Assembly: GCA_029959615.1 (NCBI GenBank)
Contig: JASCOD010000001.1
Coordinates: 868,001-932,000, forward strand
Length of the DNA stretch: 64,000 nt
Direction of reading: 5' to 3'
Source: Flavobacteriaceae bacterium PS02338
GTDB taxonomy: Bacteria; Bacteroidota; Bacteroidia; Sphingobacteriales; Sphingobacteriaceae
The position numbers and the translations under genes were made by a program. This document shows, in pieces, positions 1 through 7,476 of the stretch. The notes under the pieces were generated by a model. It did not search any database. It was not told the DNA's origin and worked only from the letters and a program-made list of their open reading frames with translations. Position 1 is the stretch's first letter. Each line of letters opens with the position of its first letter.

Positions 1-230
1 GAGGGCTTTATTTTTAATGAGCGCCATAAGCGCTTCGTCTATGTTTCTGCTATCCCTCCTCAATCTTAGGAATTGCGTTTATACCTTCTTCGTGTCTGCA
101 TCGTATCTGCTTCGACTTTTGTTCGGGAAAATGTCAATTTTGGGGAAGCGGAGGCGATGGCTACTGCACGCTTACCCTAAGCATTCCCGAACTAGTCATG
201 GACTATTCACGAACCTGACCTACAGTAAAG

Positions 231-273
231 TCGCTATAAGGTCGCTATAAGGTCACTATAAGGTCGCTATAAC
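231..273. repeat. 11-bp tandem repeat, four copies
   Basis: The unit TCGCTATAAGG is repeated head to tail at 231, 242, 253 (one change, G to A) and 264 (partial last copy). It lies about 80 bp upstream of the first gene. The rest of 1-356 shows no convincing gene; a 77-codon ORF at 17-250 runs into the repeat and looks non-coding. The role of the repeat is unknown; an operator array or a minisatellite are both possible. Confidence 0.8.
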
Positions 274-356
274 TGTGAGAAATAAATTGTATTTTAGGAT
301 AACATTGTAGTCCCGAATGGGCGATGGATATCTATGAACTTAAAGTTAGTGAAATT

Positions 357-1016
357 ATGGCAAAAGTACGATCTGTTTTTAAATTGAGTGGTACCCTTTC
401 GGACATGACCTTTGTAGACAGCAGAGCCTATAATACCCATGCCAGGGCAAAGCGGGGTACACATAAACCTATTACCTTGGCCGATGGGATGAAAGAAAGT
501 GCTGCTATACAAAAGCAGGTAAACCTAATGGCCAAGGTTGTTTTTGATGCCGTAAACGATTTTGTGCCTGGCTTTAAGGATGGTAAATTATGGGCTCGGC
601 TACTGTCTATTTTTCGCCAACAGAAAAAAGCAGGCAAAAATTATAGCTACGCTGATTTTAATTCGACGGAAATGCGTGTAGATTACCCAACATCAAAGCA
701 TGGCTTATTCCAATTGATGAAATCCCCAAACGAGGGTACGCTGGTGCATTATCAATTGCAGGGAATAGGAAGTTATCGAATTAGGCTGTTACGTATCGCT
801 ACAGATGAAACCTTGTTACAGCCCTATCCGCATGAAACGTTAACCGTGGATATCAACGATGGAACTAAAATGGGCAGCCTCCGCCTTGATTTTAGCGTAC
901 TACCTGCTCATGCTCATCAGCTTTATGTACTCCATTGCGAGCAGCTAGTGAATGGCAAACCCGCTGATTTGATGAAAAGCAAGGGAGTGAGGTTTTTATC
1001 AGTGGTACAACGTTAA
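357..1016 (+). CDS. Conserved hypothetical protein (Bacteroidota)
   Basis: The 220-residue product has no signal peptide or membrane segment. It begins MAKVRSVFKLSGTLSDMTFV and continues with a conserved-looking basic stretch containing RAKRGTHKP, a style I associate with unnamed Bacteroidota proteins. An in-frame ATG at 324 would add 11 residues; I prefer 357 because the MAK start fits the usual beginning of such proteins. The stop is 12 bp before the next gene, so the two are probably co-transcribed. A tandem 11-bp repeat lies just upstream. No function can be assigned. Confidence 0.7.
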   Translation: MAKVRSVFKLSGTLSDMTFVDSRAYNTHARAKRGTHKPITLADGMKESAAIQKQVNLMAKVVFDAVNDFVPGFKDGKLWARLLSIFRQQKKAGKNYSYADFNSTEMRVDYPTSKHGLFQLMKSPNEGTLVHYQLQGIGSYRIRLLRIATDETLLQPYPHETLTVDINDGTKMGSLRLDFSVLPAHAHQLYVLHCEQLVNGKPADLMKSKGVRFLSVVQR

Positions 1017-1028
1017 GAAATCGTAGAA

Positions 1029-1628
1029 ATGGACTATCAAAGCATTGCCGAAAAGATCATTGACCTGAAAAATGCAGACCTGGCATTAAGGAGCAAACTT
1101 GCTAAAAGTGGGCAACTTAGTGGCGGCTATCATGAGGAAATGAAGGCATTGCACAATAGTAATGCAAAGGCCTTAGATGAGATCATCAGTGCGATTGGTT
1201 ATCCCACCCTATCAAAAGTAGGTAAGGAAGCCAGCGAGGCTGCTTGGTTAGTGATACAGCATGCGATTGAACAACCTCAATTGATGAAAAAATGCTTGGG
1301 CTTATTACAAAAAGCTACTGAGGCAAATGAAGCAGACCCAAAAAGCTTGGCCTATCTTTCTGATAGGATCGCCGTGTTCGAAGAGCAGCCCCAGTTGTAT
1401 GGAACTCAATTTGATTGGGATGAAAACGGCGAATTAAGCCCCAATCTGTACGATGATTTAAACAAAGTAAATGAACGAAGGCAATCTGTTGGGCTTAACA
1501 CACTGCAATCGCAAACCCTATTGATTAGACAACGTGCTCAGGAAGAAAATCAAGTACCTCCAAAAGACTTAGCACAGAGCAGACTAGAAGTAAAAGAGTG
1601 GAAGAAAATGGTAGGCTGGATTAAATGA
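1029..1628 (+). CDS. DUF6624-like protein
   Basis: A 199-residue soluble protein. The pattern is that of DUF6624: an N-terminal DLALR-type helix, a central IGYPTLSKVG followed by AAWLVIQHA, then AYLSDRIAVFE and QLYGTQFDWDENGEL. The QHA and DRI...QLYGTQ blocks are the most characteristic. The biochemical role of the family is not known to me. It follows the previous hypothetical gene by 12 bp and is probably in the same transcript. The family call is from memory of its motifs and was not checked by search. Confidence 0.7.
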   Translation: MDYQSIAEKIIDLKNADLALRSKLAKSGQLSGGYHEEMKALHNSNAKALDEIISAIGYPTLSKVGKEASEAAWLVIQHAIEQPQLMKKCLGLLQKATEANEADPKSLAYLSDRIAVFEEQPQLYGTQFDWDENGELSPNLYDDLNKVNERRQSVGLNTLQSQTLLIRQRAQEENQVPPKDLAQSRLEVKEWKKMVGWIK

Positions 1629-1670
1629 TGGACTGTTTGCTCTTTAAGATGCTGGACAACATAGCAAGGC

Positions 1671-1716
1671 CTTGCGCTTAGCTTCTAACTCCTTACGCTT
1701 AAGTTTTGCAAATCTC
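1671..1716. repeat. Cassette-like intergenic repeat, copy A (short)
   Basis: This stretch shares the blocks CTTACGCT and AAGTTTTGCAAATCTC with the longer copies at 2239-2385 and 7279-7415. It sits between the DUF6624-like gene and the small membrane protein gene. It appears to be a shortened member of the same intergenic repeat family. Confidence 0.5.
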
Positions 1717-1781
1717 GTATAGAAGTGAATAAATACGCACAAAAGCAAGGAATTTCCAATGGGCAAGCTTGAAATGAATAT

Positions 1782-1789
1782 TATCTTTG
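1782..1789 (+). promoter_or_regulatory. Bacteroidota -7 element TATCTTTG
   Basis: TATCTTTG matches the Bacteroidota consensus TAnnTTTG. Transcription would begin near 1796, leaving a leader of only about 10 nt before the ATG at 1806. The -33 region is not well conserved. This gives the following gene its own promoter even though it lies inside the cassette-like array. Confidence 0.5.
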
Positions 1790-1805
1790 CTAAAATTTTG
1801 CAAAA

Positions 1806-2219
1806 ATGAACAATACGAACAGACGGTTTATCATACCCACTCTTGGTGTAGGTTTTTTAATATGGCTTTTAGCAACTTTGGCTTTTCGTTTCGCAGGACA
1901 ATTCTTCTTTATCACAGAGTTACCAGTGGTACTTACCATTTTATATGTAGCGGTAATACCCTCGTTGGCTGTCATTTCTGTTGTTACATTCAAAAAGTTT
2001 AAACTGTTGGAGCTTGAAAATGTAGTTGGAGGGGTTCTTTTGGTATTGCCTGGAATGATTATCGACACTTTTGTAATTCAATTTTTTGAAGACGTTTTTC
2101 CAAACATGCCTTCAAGCAGAGCTGCGGCATTTGGTTCTTGGCTAATGTGGGCATATTCGATCGTGTTATTGACATCAATACTTATCGGACTTCGACGGAA
2201 AACAAGCTCAAATTACTAG
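1806..2219 (+). CDS. DUF5367-like four-helix membrane protein
   Basis: The 137-residue product has four hydrophobic segments (about 9-35, 38-60, 70-92 and 108-128). The sequence LATLAFRFAGQFFF near the start, LLVLPGMIIDTF in the middle and FPNMPSSRAAAFGSWLMWAYSIVLLTS near the end fit my memory of DUF5367, a family of small membrane proteins without known function. A TATCTTTG promoter element lies 16-24 bp upstream of the ATG. Related intergenic repeats flank the gene, as expected for an accessory cassette. Confidence 0.65.
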   Translation: MNNTNRRFIIPTLGVGFLIWLLATLAFRFAGQFFFITELPVVLTILYVAVIPSLAVISVVTFKKFKLLELENVVGGVLLVLPGMIIDTFVIQFFEDVFPNMPSSRAAAFGSWLMWAYSIVLLTSILIGLRRKTSSNY

Positions 2220-2238
2220 CCGTTGCTTAAGGACATGC

Positions 2239-2385
2239 TCTTTGCTCCTTATTCCTTACGCTCAAAAGTTTGCAAATCTCAGCACCTTCATTTATCTTGC
2301 CTTACCTAAATATCTCTAAGCGCTAACTCCCTGTGTAAATTCGTTTTTCGCATCAAAGTTTTGCAAAGCTGACCATATTTGGATG
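2239..2385. repeat. Cassette-like intergenic repeat, copy B
   Basis: About 145 bp alignable with 7279-7415 over nearly its full length. Shared blocks in order are CTTTGCTCCTTATT, AAAAGTTTGCAAATCTCA, CCTTCATTTATCTTG (CTATCTTG in the other copy), CTAAATATCTC and GCAAAGCTGACCATATTT. It separates the DUF5367-like gene from the DUF4272 gene. No ORF is evident inside it. The two copies are diverged, so this is an old or functionally constrained repeat. Confidence 0.7.
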
Positions 2386-2451
2386 GATTGGAGCTATAGT
2401 GTGGCGTATACAAACAAGTTTGTGGAATTTTAATGCAATACCGTAAAGACC

Positions 2452-3144
2452 ATGGGAATATTCGACATATTTAAGAAGCAGGATAAAGGTGATCATCCTA
2501 AAACGGCCAAACAGCGAAAAAAAGAAACGGAAAAACTACTGAAATCGTTGCATATTCCGTTCATAGACCATTTGCCTTTAACTGAAGAAGAAAGCGACGT
2601 AAGAATTAGAACAGGACAGGAAATTGCAGAACGGATTTTAATTCTGGTTTATTTAGCTTTTCTTTCAGAAGTTCCCGATGAAAAAGAAGCGGTAATTAAC
2701 TTTTTAAAAACCCATCAGCTTTGGGATAAAGTTTCGCCAGATGAAAAAAAGCTCTATCAAAAAAAGAAACTGACAGCGCAAGAGGCTATCAATATTTTGT
2801 GGCGCTCCGAAGCTATTTGGCTTTTGCTTTGGTCAATCCAGAAGGTAGGTGAATTGAAATTGCCAACTGCACAGATAGAAGTAAGTGAAATTATGGCAAG
2901 ACTTCCTGAGCTTTTTGCTGATCCGAAAAACTTTATCGAAACTGCCGTAGTTCGCCCAGCTACAGAAGTTCTAGATGCTTCAGACTTGGTCTATAGGCTT
3001 CATTGGGCTACAAGAAATACAGGTTTAAATAACAAACCAATGCCAGCAAAATTGGATGCGAGTACTGTAATGGAAAGGCACTATGCCGTAAATTGGCTTA
3101 CCTTTTATGCTGAGGAATGGGATGATATTACTACGGATACGTAA
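2452..3144 (+). CDS. DUF4272 domain protein
   Basis: A 230-residue soluble protein. It carries the DUF4272 layout: an N-terminal basic helix (residues 18-30), LHIPFIDHLPLTEEESDVRIRT with EIAERILIL following, LWRSEAIWLLLWSI in the middle, LDASDLVYRLHWATRN, and a closing VMERHYAVNWLTFYAEEWDDITTDT-like end where the WDD and DT are typical. Members are widespread single-domain accessory proteins with no known reaction. The gene stands alone between repeat elements. I am confident of the family and have no evidence for a role. Confidence 0.85.
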   Translation: MGIFDIFKKQDKGDHPKTAKQRKKETEKLLKSLHIPFIDHLPLTEEESDVRIRTGQEIAERILILVYLAFLSEVPDEKEAVINFLKTHQLWDKVSPDEKKLYQKKKLTAQEAINILWRSEAIWLLLWSIQKVGELKLPTAQIEVSEIMARLPELFADPKNFIETAVVRPATEVLDASDLVYRLHWATRNTGLNNKPMPAKLDASTVMERHYAVNWLTFYAEEWDDITTDT

Positions 3145-3252
3145 AAATGGGCACTAGCACTATTGAGCTTTGCTAAGGAATTCGTCGTTTTGTCAGATGG
3201 ACTTATCTCGATTGGTCGACGCAAGATGTGCAAGCTCGAATTTGAAATTATA

Positions 3253-3290
3253 TATTTAGCTTAGTGCTTTAGGGTATTTGTGGCAAACAA
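3253..3290. repeat. Short intergenic repeat (TATTTAGCTTAGTG type), copy 1
   Basis: TATTTAGCTTAGTGCTTTAG followed by TTGTGGCAAACAA occurs here, and a close relative occurs at 6738-6774 (TATTTAGCTTAGTGTTTTAG, then TCTTGCAAACAA). Both copies lie shortly before a short gene. The pair is a second repeat family in the same accessory region and may mark cassette junctions. Confidence 0.6.
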
Positions 3291-3297
3291 CATTAAA

Positions 3298-3849
3298 ATG
3301 AGAAAAGTAATTGCGGCATTTAACATGACACTTGATGGGGTTTGCGACCATACTACGGGAATTGCCGATGGAGAACTACACCAGCATTATGCGGAATTGA
3401 TAGATAGCGGAGACCTGATCTTATACGGGCGAACAACCTATCAGCTGATGCTTTTTTGGCAAGAACTCTTGGAGAAACCTTCGGGCGAGAAATCAATGGA
3501 CGATTTTGCAATTTCGATAGACAAAATTCAAAAACTCATTTTTTCGAATACGTTAAAAGATACAGGTTGGGACAGCGCAAAACTTGCCAATAAGTCTCTT
3601 GTGGAAGAAGTTTTGGAACTTAAACAACAACCGGGTAAAAACATTCTGGTTGGCAGTAGAAGCTTAATTATTCAATTGTTAAATGATCATCTAATTGACG
3701 AGTTTCAAATCTGTATTCACCCCATCATTGAAGGGAAAGGATTGTTGTTGTTTGACCAAATCAAGCAAAGGATTGCTTTGAAACTCATCGACACCAAATT
3801 GTTCAAATCAGGCGTTATGGTGTTTTATTATGAGCCGATACGAGAGTAA
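3298..3849 (+). CDS. RibD C-terminal / dihydrofolate reductase-like protein
   Basis: The 183-residue product has the RibD_C/DHFR-like fold signature: MRKVIAAFNMTLDGVCD at the N-terminus, GDLILYGRTTYQLM at about 40-53, a PGKNILVGSRSLIIQLL motif at about 123-140, and DEFQICIHPIIEGKGLLLF near the end. Such proteins are predicted NAD(P)H-dependent reductases of unknown substrate. A GTG at 3280 is in frame, but it lies inside the conserved repeat at 3253-3290, so the ATG at 3298 is preferred. The gene leads a tight run with the next two membrane proteins (gaps of 34 and 32 bp). Confidence 0.85.
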   Translation: MRKVIAAFNMTLDGVCDHTTGIADGELHQHYAELIDSGDLILYGRTTYQLMLFWQELLEKPSGEKSMDDFAISIDKIQKLIFSNTLKDTGWDSAKLANKSLVEEVLELKQQPGKNILVGSRSLIIQLLNDHLIDEFQICIHPIIEGKGLLLFDQIKQRIALKLIDTKLFKSGVMVFYYEPIRE

Positions 3850-3883
3850 ACCACAAGCTGCTAACTATTAGGTAATAACAAGC

Positions 3884-4141
3884 ATGAAAAGAGCAAAAAA
3901 AATAACATACCATGTTTTAATCGGTATTTTCATTATCGGGACGTTTGTTTTAGGCTTTGCTGTTATCAATACGATGGTGAGTTTAAAGTATGAAACTACA
4001 AATTCAACAGGTTGTATCTCGCTAATCAGCGGACAAGACTTTTGTTTTGAAATTAAAGTTCTAATCGGGCTGCTTGTAGCCTGCATAGTAGCAGTAATTC
4101 TGCTGTTGTTTTTTAGAAAGAGCATATCACGAACAGAATAA
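3884..4141 (+). CDS. Small two-helix membrane protein
   Basis: An 85-residue protein with one hydrophobic helix at about 8-32 and a second at about 59-77, separated by a short loop containing two cysteines (TGCISLISGQDFCFE). The basic ends (MKRAKK and FFRKS) suggest both termini are cytoplasmic and the cysteine loop is periplasmic, where it could form a disulfide. I do not recognise the family. It lies between the reductase-like gene and another small membrane protein gene and is probably in the same transcript. Confidence 0.6.
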   Translation: MKRAKKITYHVLIGIFIIGTFVLGFAVINTMVSLKYETTNSTGCISLISGQDFCFEIKVLIGLLVACIVAVILLLFFRKSISRTE

Positions 4142-4173
4142 AAACAAACAACGATTTAGAAGTAACTTGACAA

Positions 4174-4608
4174 ATGAAACTTAAACCAACAGTATTGTTT
4201 CTTGGAGCGACAATTTTTTTACTATTGCTCGGCTTTTTTGCGGGTAGCAAAAGTTTAGATATCAATTTTCACGACACCTATTTTGTCATCAGTTACCAAC
4301 ATTTGGCCATTCTTACTGCTTTTTTAACAGGGCTAACCACATTGGTTTACTTCGGAGTTGAAAAACTTAAACGACCCATAAAATCCAAGACCGGATTTTG
4401 GCATTTCGGACTTTTCATTTCCGCACTTTTCATGCTTTTTGTCGCAATAAATACATCAACCACTAGTTATTACCAAGCCGAAAACTCATTTACGGGTAAT
4501 GTGTATGGCCCTACAGCAATGCTATTAGTAGCGTTTATTTTATTTTTGGCAAGCGCAATAGTTTCTCTTTACGGGATGACCAAAGCACTATTGGGCAAGC
4601 GAGAATAA
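4174..4608 (+). CDS. Membrane protein resembling the C-terminal helices of cytochrome c oxidase subunit I
   Basis: The 144-residue product has four hydrophobic helices (about 5-24, 39-60, 74-92 and 113-136). Residues 29-43 read DINFHDTYFVISYQH, strikingly like the HDTYYVVAHFH block of heme-copper oxidase subunit I. Residues 74-90 (GFWHFGLFISALFMLFV) echo the next oxidase segment (HFWLTFIG type). The first of the two helix-X histidines (heme a3 ligand) is replaced by Tyr, while the second is kept. The protein is far too short to be an oxidase subunit. It could be a derived heme-binding or structural relative, or convergence. The function is unknown. Confidence 0.6.
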   Translation: MKLKPTVLFLGATIFLLLLGFFAGSKSLDINFHDTYFVISYQHLAILTAFLTGLTTLVYFGVEKLKRPIKSKTGFWHFGLFISALFMLFVAINTSTTSYYQAENSFTGNVYGPTAMLLVAFILFLASAIVSLYGMTKALLGKRE

Positions 4609-4659
4609 CGACGATTGCAGAAAAATCATTCTAGGGTAAGCACAATGTCTCATTAAGTT

Positions 4660-4780
4660 AAGAAACGTTGTGTCAGTCTGAGGCTTTCCGATAAAATCGA
4701 AACAAGTAGTCTAAGACCTCTCTTAGCAATCAAAAAATAAAAAACATTGTCCTTCGACAGGCTCAGGATTACAATGGCTT
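4660..4780. repeat. Dispersed palindromic repeat region
   Basis: The 237-bp gap between the oxidase-like gene and the HxlR gene holds fragments of dispersed Bacteroidota repeats: GTCAGTCTGAGGCTTTCC, and CCTTCGACAGGCTCAGG bracketed by CATTGT (4745) and ACAATG (4771), which can pair. I see no gene here. The hairpin may help terminate the upstream transcript. Confidence 0.5.
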
Positions 4781-4845
4781 TATATTTTTCTCCTTAACGT
4801 GATGACATTTAGGGAAAGCACTTCCAACCTCATGCTCCAATCAAA

Positions 4846-5214
4846 CTACTCACTTTCAGACTTCAACCGCCTTAAAATAACCGACCGTAAACGTAATTCA
4901 TTTTCATCGCCCCAATTTCCTAACGTAGCAATTACGGGAATCAGCGTCTTACCGAAATCGGTTAATGAATACTCCACTTTTGGAGGTACAACAGGATAAA
5001 TTTTCTTTGTAATCAATTCGTGATCTTCCAATTCCTTTAGCTGAATATTTAGTACACGCCTTGTTGCGTCTGGAATTTTTCGTTGCAGCTCGCTCGGACG
5101 TTGATGTCCCTGATTGATAAACCACAACAAACGGATTTTCCATTTTCCATACAACACTTCGCCTATTAAATCCAAACCACAATTCAGGTTCGGTAAAGTC
5201 TTTCTTTCATACAT
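4846..5214 (-). CDS. HxlR-family winged-helix transcriptional regulator
   Basis: A 122-residue single-domain regulator. It shows the HxlR pattern: a cysteine near the N-terminus (LNCGLDLIGEVLYGKWKIRLL, Cys12 by my count), then RPSELQRKIPDATRRVLNIQLKELEDHELI (recognition helix and wing) and VEYSLTDFGKTLIPVI with LGNWG near the C-terminus. Many HxlR proteins sense electrophiles or redox change through that N-terminal cysteine. The gene is divergent from an SDR and a SnoaL-like gene, so it most likely controls them. Start 5214 gives a full-length family member. Confidence 0.9.
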   Translation of the reverse strand: MYERKTLPNLNCGLDLIGEVLYGKWKIRLLWFINQGHQRPSELQRKIPDATRRVLNIQLKELEDHELITKKIYPVVPPKVEYSLTDFGKTLIPVIATLGNWGDENELRLRSVILRRLKSESE

Positions 5215-5248
5215 AAGGCAAATGTAAACCTATGTTCCAAATGGTGCA

Positions 5249-5271
5249 ATAGGGGAAAAATTTATCCCTAT
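5249..5271. promoter_or_regulatory. Candidate HxlR operator (inverted repeat)
   Basis: ATAGGG (5249-5254) and CCCTAT (5266-5271) form an inverted repeat around an AT-rich core, in the 128-bp region between the divergent HxlR and SDR genes. The position and symmetry fit a dimeric winged-helix regulator. This is inference from symmetry and location only. Confidence 0.35.
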
Positions 5272-5342
5272 CTGAATCGTAATTCCGTACTTGTCTAAAC
5301 TGCTTTTATACCACAATTTTGTCCTATAAATAATTCTAAAAA

Positions 5343-6134
5343 ATGGAACAATTCAATTTCAACAACGAATTATCAGGCAAAATTGCTCTGGTAACAGGTG
5401 GAACGAAAGGAGCTGGAAGAGCAATTGCAGAAAGGCTTTTACAAGCGGGTGCAACAGTGATCATTAGCGCTAGAAACGCACCTGAAAAAGAAAATAGCCA
5501 CCTACATTTTATTTCGGCTGATTTAAGTAAGGCTGAAGGAACACAAAAAGTAATCGGCGAAGTGTTATCAACCTATGGTAGACTGGATATTCTTGTGAAC
5601 AACCTTGGTTCTTCGTCAACACCGGCGGGTGGCTTTACCGTATTGACCGATGAAGATTGGGAAGCAACGCTACAAGCTAATTTGCTTGCTCCAATTCGAT
5701 TGGACAGAGGATTTTTACCACAAATGATTGAGCGAAAAAGTGGTGTTATTATTCACATCGCTTCCATACAAGGTAAGTTGCCACTGTACGATTCTACTTT
5801 GCCCTACGCCGCTGCAAAAGCCGGGTTGATCAATTATAGCAAAAGCTTATCAAATGAAGTTACGCCCAAAGGTGTTCGCGTACTGACTGTTTCGCCAGGA
5901 TGGATCAGAACAGAAAATGTGAAAGTATGGTTAGAAACAATTGCTCAGCATTCAAATATTTCTATTGAGCAGGCTCAGCAGGGCGTTGTGGATGCATTGG
6001 GTGGCGTACCTTTTGGCAGGCCTGCCGAACCAGCAGAAGTGGCTGAATTAGTTGGTTTCTTGGTTTCTCCAAGGGCCAGTTATTTAACAGGAACAGAATT
6101 TGTAATCGACGGCGGAACAATTCCGACCATTTAA
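5343..6134 (+). CDS. Short-chain dehydrogenase/reductase (SDR)
   Basis: A 263-residue classical SDR. The cofactor motif TGGTKGAG is at 18-25, the NNLG motif at 86-89, the catalytic Ser at 141 (HIAS) and YAAAK at 155-159 (Tyr155, Lys159). The C-terminus ends with the usual SYLTGTEFVIDGG. The protein should be a soluble NAD(P)H-dependent oxidoreductase; the substrate cannot be told. It is divergent from an HxlR regulator and 22 bp upstream of a SnoaL-like gene. That set is commonly induced together in response to small organic compounds. Confidence 0.93.
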   Translation: MEQFNFNNELSGKIALVTGGTKGAGRAIAERLLQAGATVIISARNAPEKENSHLHFISADLSKAEGTQKVIGEVLSTYGRLDILVNNLGSSSTPAGGFTVLTDEDWEATLQANLLAPIRLDRGFLPQMIERKSGVIIHIASIQGKLPLYDSTLPYAAAKAGLINYSKSLSNEVTPKGVRVLTVSPGWIRTENVKVWLETIAQHSNISIEQAQQGVVDALGGVPFGRPAEPAEVAELVGFLVSPRASYLTGTEFVIDGGTIPTI

Positions 6135-6156
6135 TCATCTTAAAAATTTAAAGACA

Positions 6157-6471
6157 ATGAATTTACCAAAAGTAGTAACCGAATTAGTAAAAGCACAAAA
6201 CGTTTTTGACAGTACTGCCTACTCCAATTGTTTTACCGAAACTGCCGTAGTATTTGATGAAGGAAAAACGCATAATGGTAAGGCGGAAATAAAAAATTGG
6301 ATAGACAAGGCTAATAAAGAATATCAAGCGACAATGAAACCTCTTGAATATTCGGAAACCGACTGTACATTGAAAGCTGAAGTTTCAGGAACATTTCCTG
6401 GAAGTCCTATTGTGTTGACTTATCATTATGAGTTTGAGAGCGGGTTAATCCAATCATTGAAAATTGTGTAA
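6157..6471 (+). CDS. SnoaL-like / NTF2-fold protein
   Basis: A 104-residue protein with the small NTF2-like cone pattern: an N-terminal helix, YSNCFTETAVVFDEGKTHNGKAEIKNWI, and a closing strand PIVLTYHYEFESGLIQSLKIV. The HNGKAEIKNWI stretch is the typical turn before the conserved helix. Relatives act as small isomerases, hydrolases or carrier domains. It is 22 bp downstream of the SDR and is probably co-expressed under HxlR control. No catalytic residues can be assigned from the sequence alone. Confidence 0.8.
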   Translation: MNLPKVVTELVKAQNVFDSTAYSNCFTETAVVFDEGKTHNGKAEIKNWIDKANKEYQATMKPLEYSETDCTLKAEVSGTFPGSPIVLTYHYEFESGLIQSLKIV

Positions 6472-6827
6472 ACCCAATGTGGCAGCCGCCAACAAGGTAT
6501 TGGTAAAAACAGGGCTGAAGTGCAAACTTTGGCTTTTGTGTTACTATTGAATTTAGGTTTATTTATTGAACTAAAGTGCATCGATTGCCTGTCTTGGGTA
6601 AGGCCAGCGCTCCTCTCTAACGCAAGTACTTACTTCGTAGCGCACATCTTGTTTGCTTAATGATGCTTGTGTTTAAATAATTTTAGTTTTTGGTGATAAC
6701 AGTAACTACAACTTGGAACTCAAAAATTTGAAGCCATTTATTTAGCTTAGTGTTTTAGTAGTTCTTGCAAACAAATTAGGCTTAGATTAAAACTGTAGGA
6801 GTTATGTGCAATTATAGATAGACGATA
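6472..6827. repeat. Cassette-junction-like intergenic region with repeat copy 2
   Basis: This 356-bp gap has no gene. It begins with GTGGCAGCCGCCAACAAGG, then TATTGGTAAAAACAGGGC and a short direct repeat of AAGTGCA, a style I associate with cassette-like repeats in Bacteroidota genomes. At 6738-6774 it carries the second copy of the TATTTAGCTTAGTG repeat seen at 3253-3290. The next short gene begins about 55 bp later. Confidence 0.45.
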
Positions 6828-7196
6828 ATGACAGAATGGAGACCCATATCAGAAAGTGAGTTATACGATCAAATCCAAAAGACAGAAACAGATTTGAATG
6901 GAGAGTTGTTGAACTTTTGGCAATTGATAAAAATTGACCCAGTGAAATGGACAGAAAAGGAATATGGTGACGAAGGTAACGGATTTTGGGTTGTAGCAAT
7001 TTGTGGAACAAAAGTCATTTGGTTTAATGACGTTGAAGAAGGATTCAACATTTCAGACTATAGAACTTATGGCCAAATTGAAGGATATTATTGTAATCAA
7101 GATGAACTAAATTGGGCTGTGATCAGATTGTTTGAATTGGTAAAATTCGGTGGAGGAATTATTGGACAAGCTGGACCACTTCAAAAATCAGTGTAA
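6828..7196 (+). CDS. Small conserved hypothetical protein
   Basis: A 122-residue soluble acidic protein starting MTEWRPISESELYDQI. The middle has GFWVVAICGTKVIWFNDVEEGFNIS and the end has YYCNQDELNWAVIRLFELV. The conserved Trp and Asn residues and the general layout resemble small accessory or immunity-type proteins, but I do not recognise a named family. It stands alone between repeat-bearing intergenic regions. Confidence 0.65.
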   Translation: MTEWRPISESELYDQIQKTETDLNGELLNFWQLIKIDPVKWTEKEYGDEGNGFWVVAICGTKVIWFNDVEEGFNISDYRTYGQIEGYYCNQDELNWAVIRLFELVKFGGGIIGQAGPLQKSV

Positions 7197-7278
7197 AATG
7201 GTATTAATGCAAATACCCGGAATCAGACTGGTGATATGAGCTAGGCGTAAGTAGTACCAATTTTATAAAAGTCTTTAT

Positions 7279-7415
7279 TCTTTGCTCCTTATTTTTAAAA
7301 GTTTGCAAATCTCAAAGCCTTCATCTATCTTGGCTTGTCTAAATATCTCAAGCTCGATCCTGTCTGTTAAAATTCTAATATTTTCACATTAAGGTTGCGC
7401 AAAGCCGACCATATT
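7279..7415. repeat. Cassette-like intergenic repeat, copy G
   Basis: This is the counterpart of 2239-2385, sharing CTTTGCTCCTTATT, AAAAGTTTGCAAATCTCA, CCTTCATCTATCTTG, CTAAATATCTC and CGACCATATTT in the same order. It lies in the 280-bp gap before the OLD-family gene. Two long copies and one short copy within 6 kb, always between short accessory genes, point to a shared insertion or junction sequence. Confidence 0.7.
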
Positions 7416-7476
7416 TATGTCGGCATGCGCTGCATAGCATATATGAATAGGTTATACCTAATCTTAAAACGACAAT

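Noticed and set aside
17..250. 77-codon ORF at the left edge
   Set aside because: It runs into the 11-bp tandem repeat, has no recognisable domain and its composition looks random.
3280..3297. GTG start for the RibD/DHFR-like gene
   Set aside because: The extra six codons lie inside a repeat shared with 6738-6774, so the ATG at 3298 is the better start.
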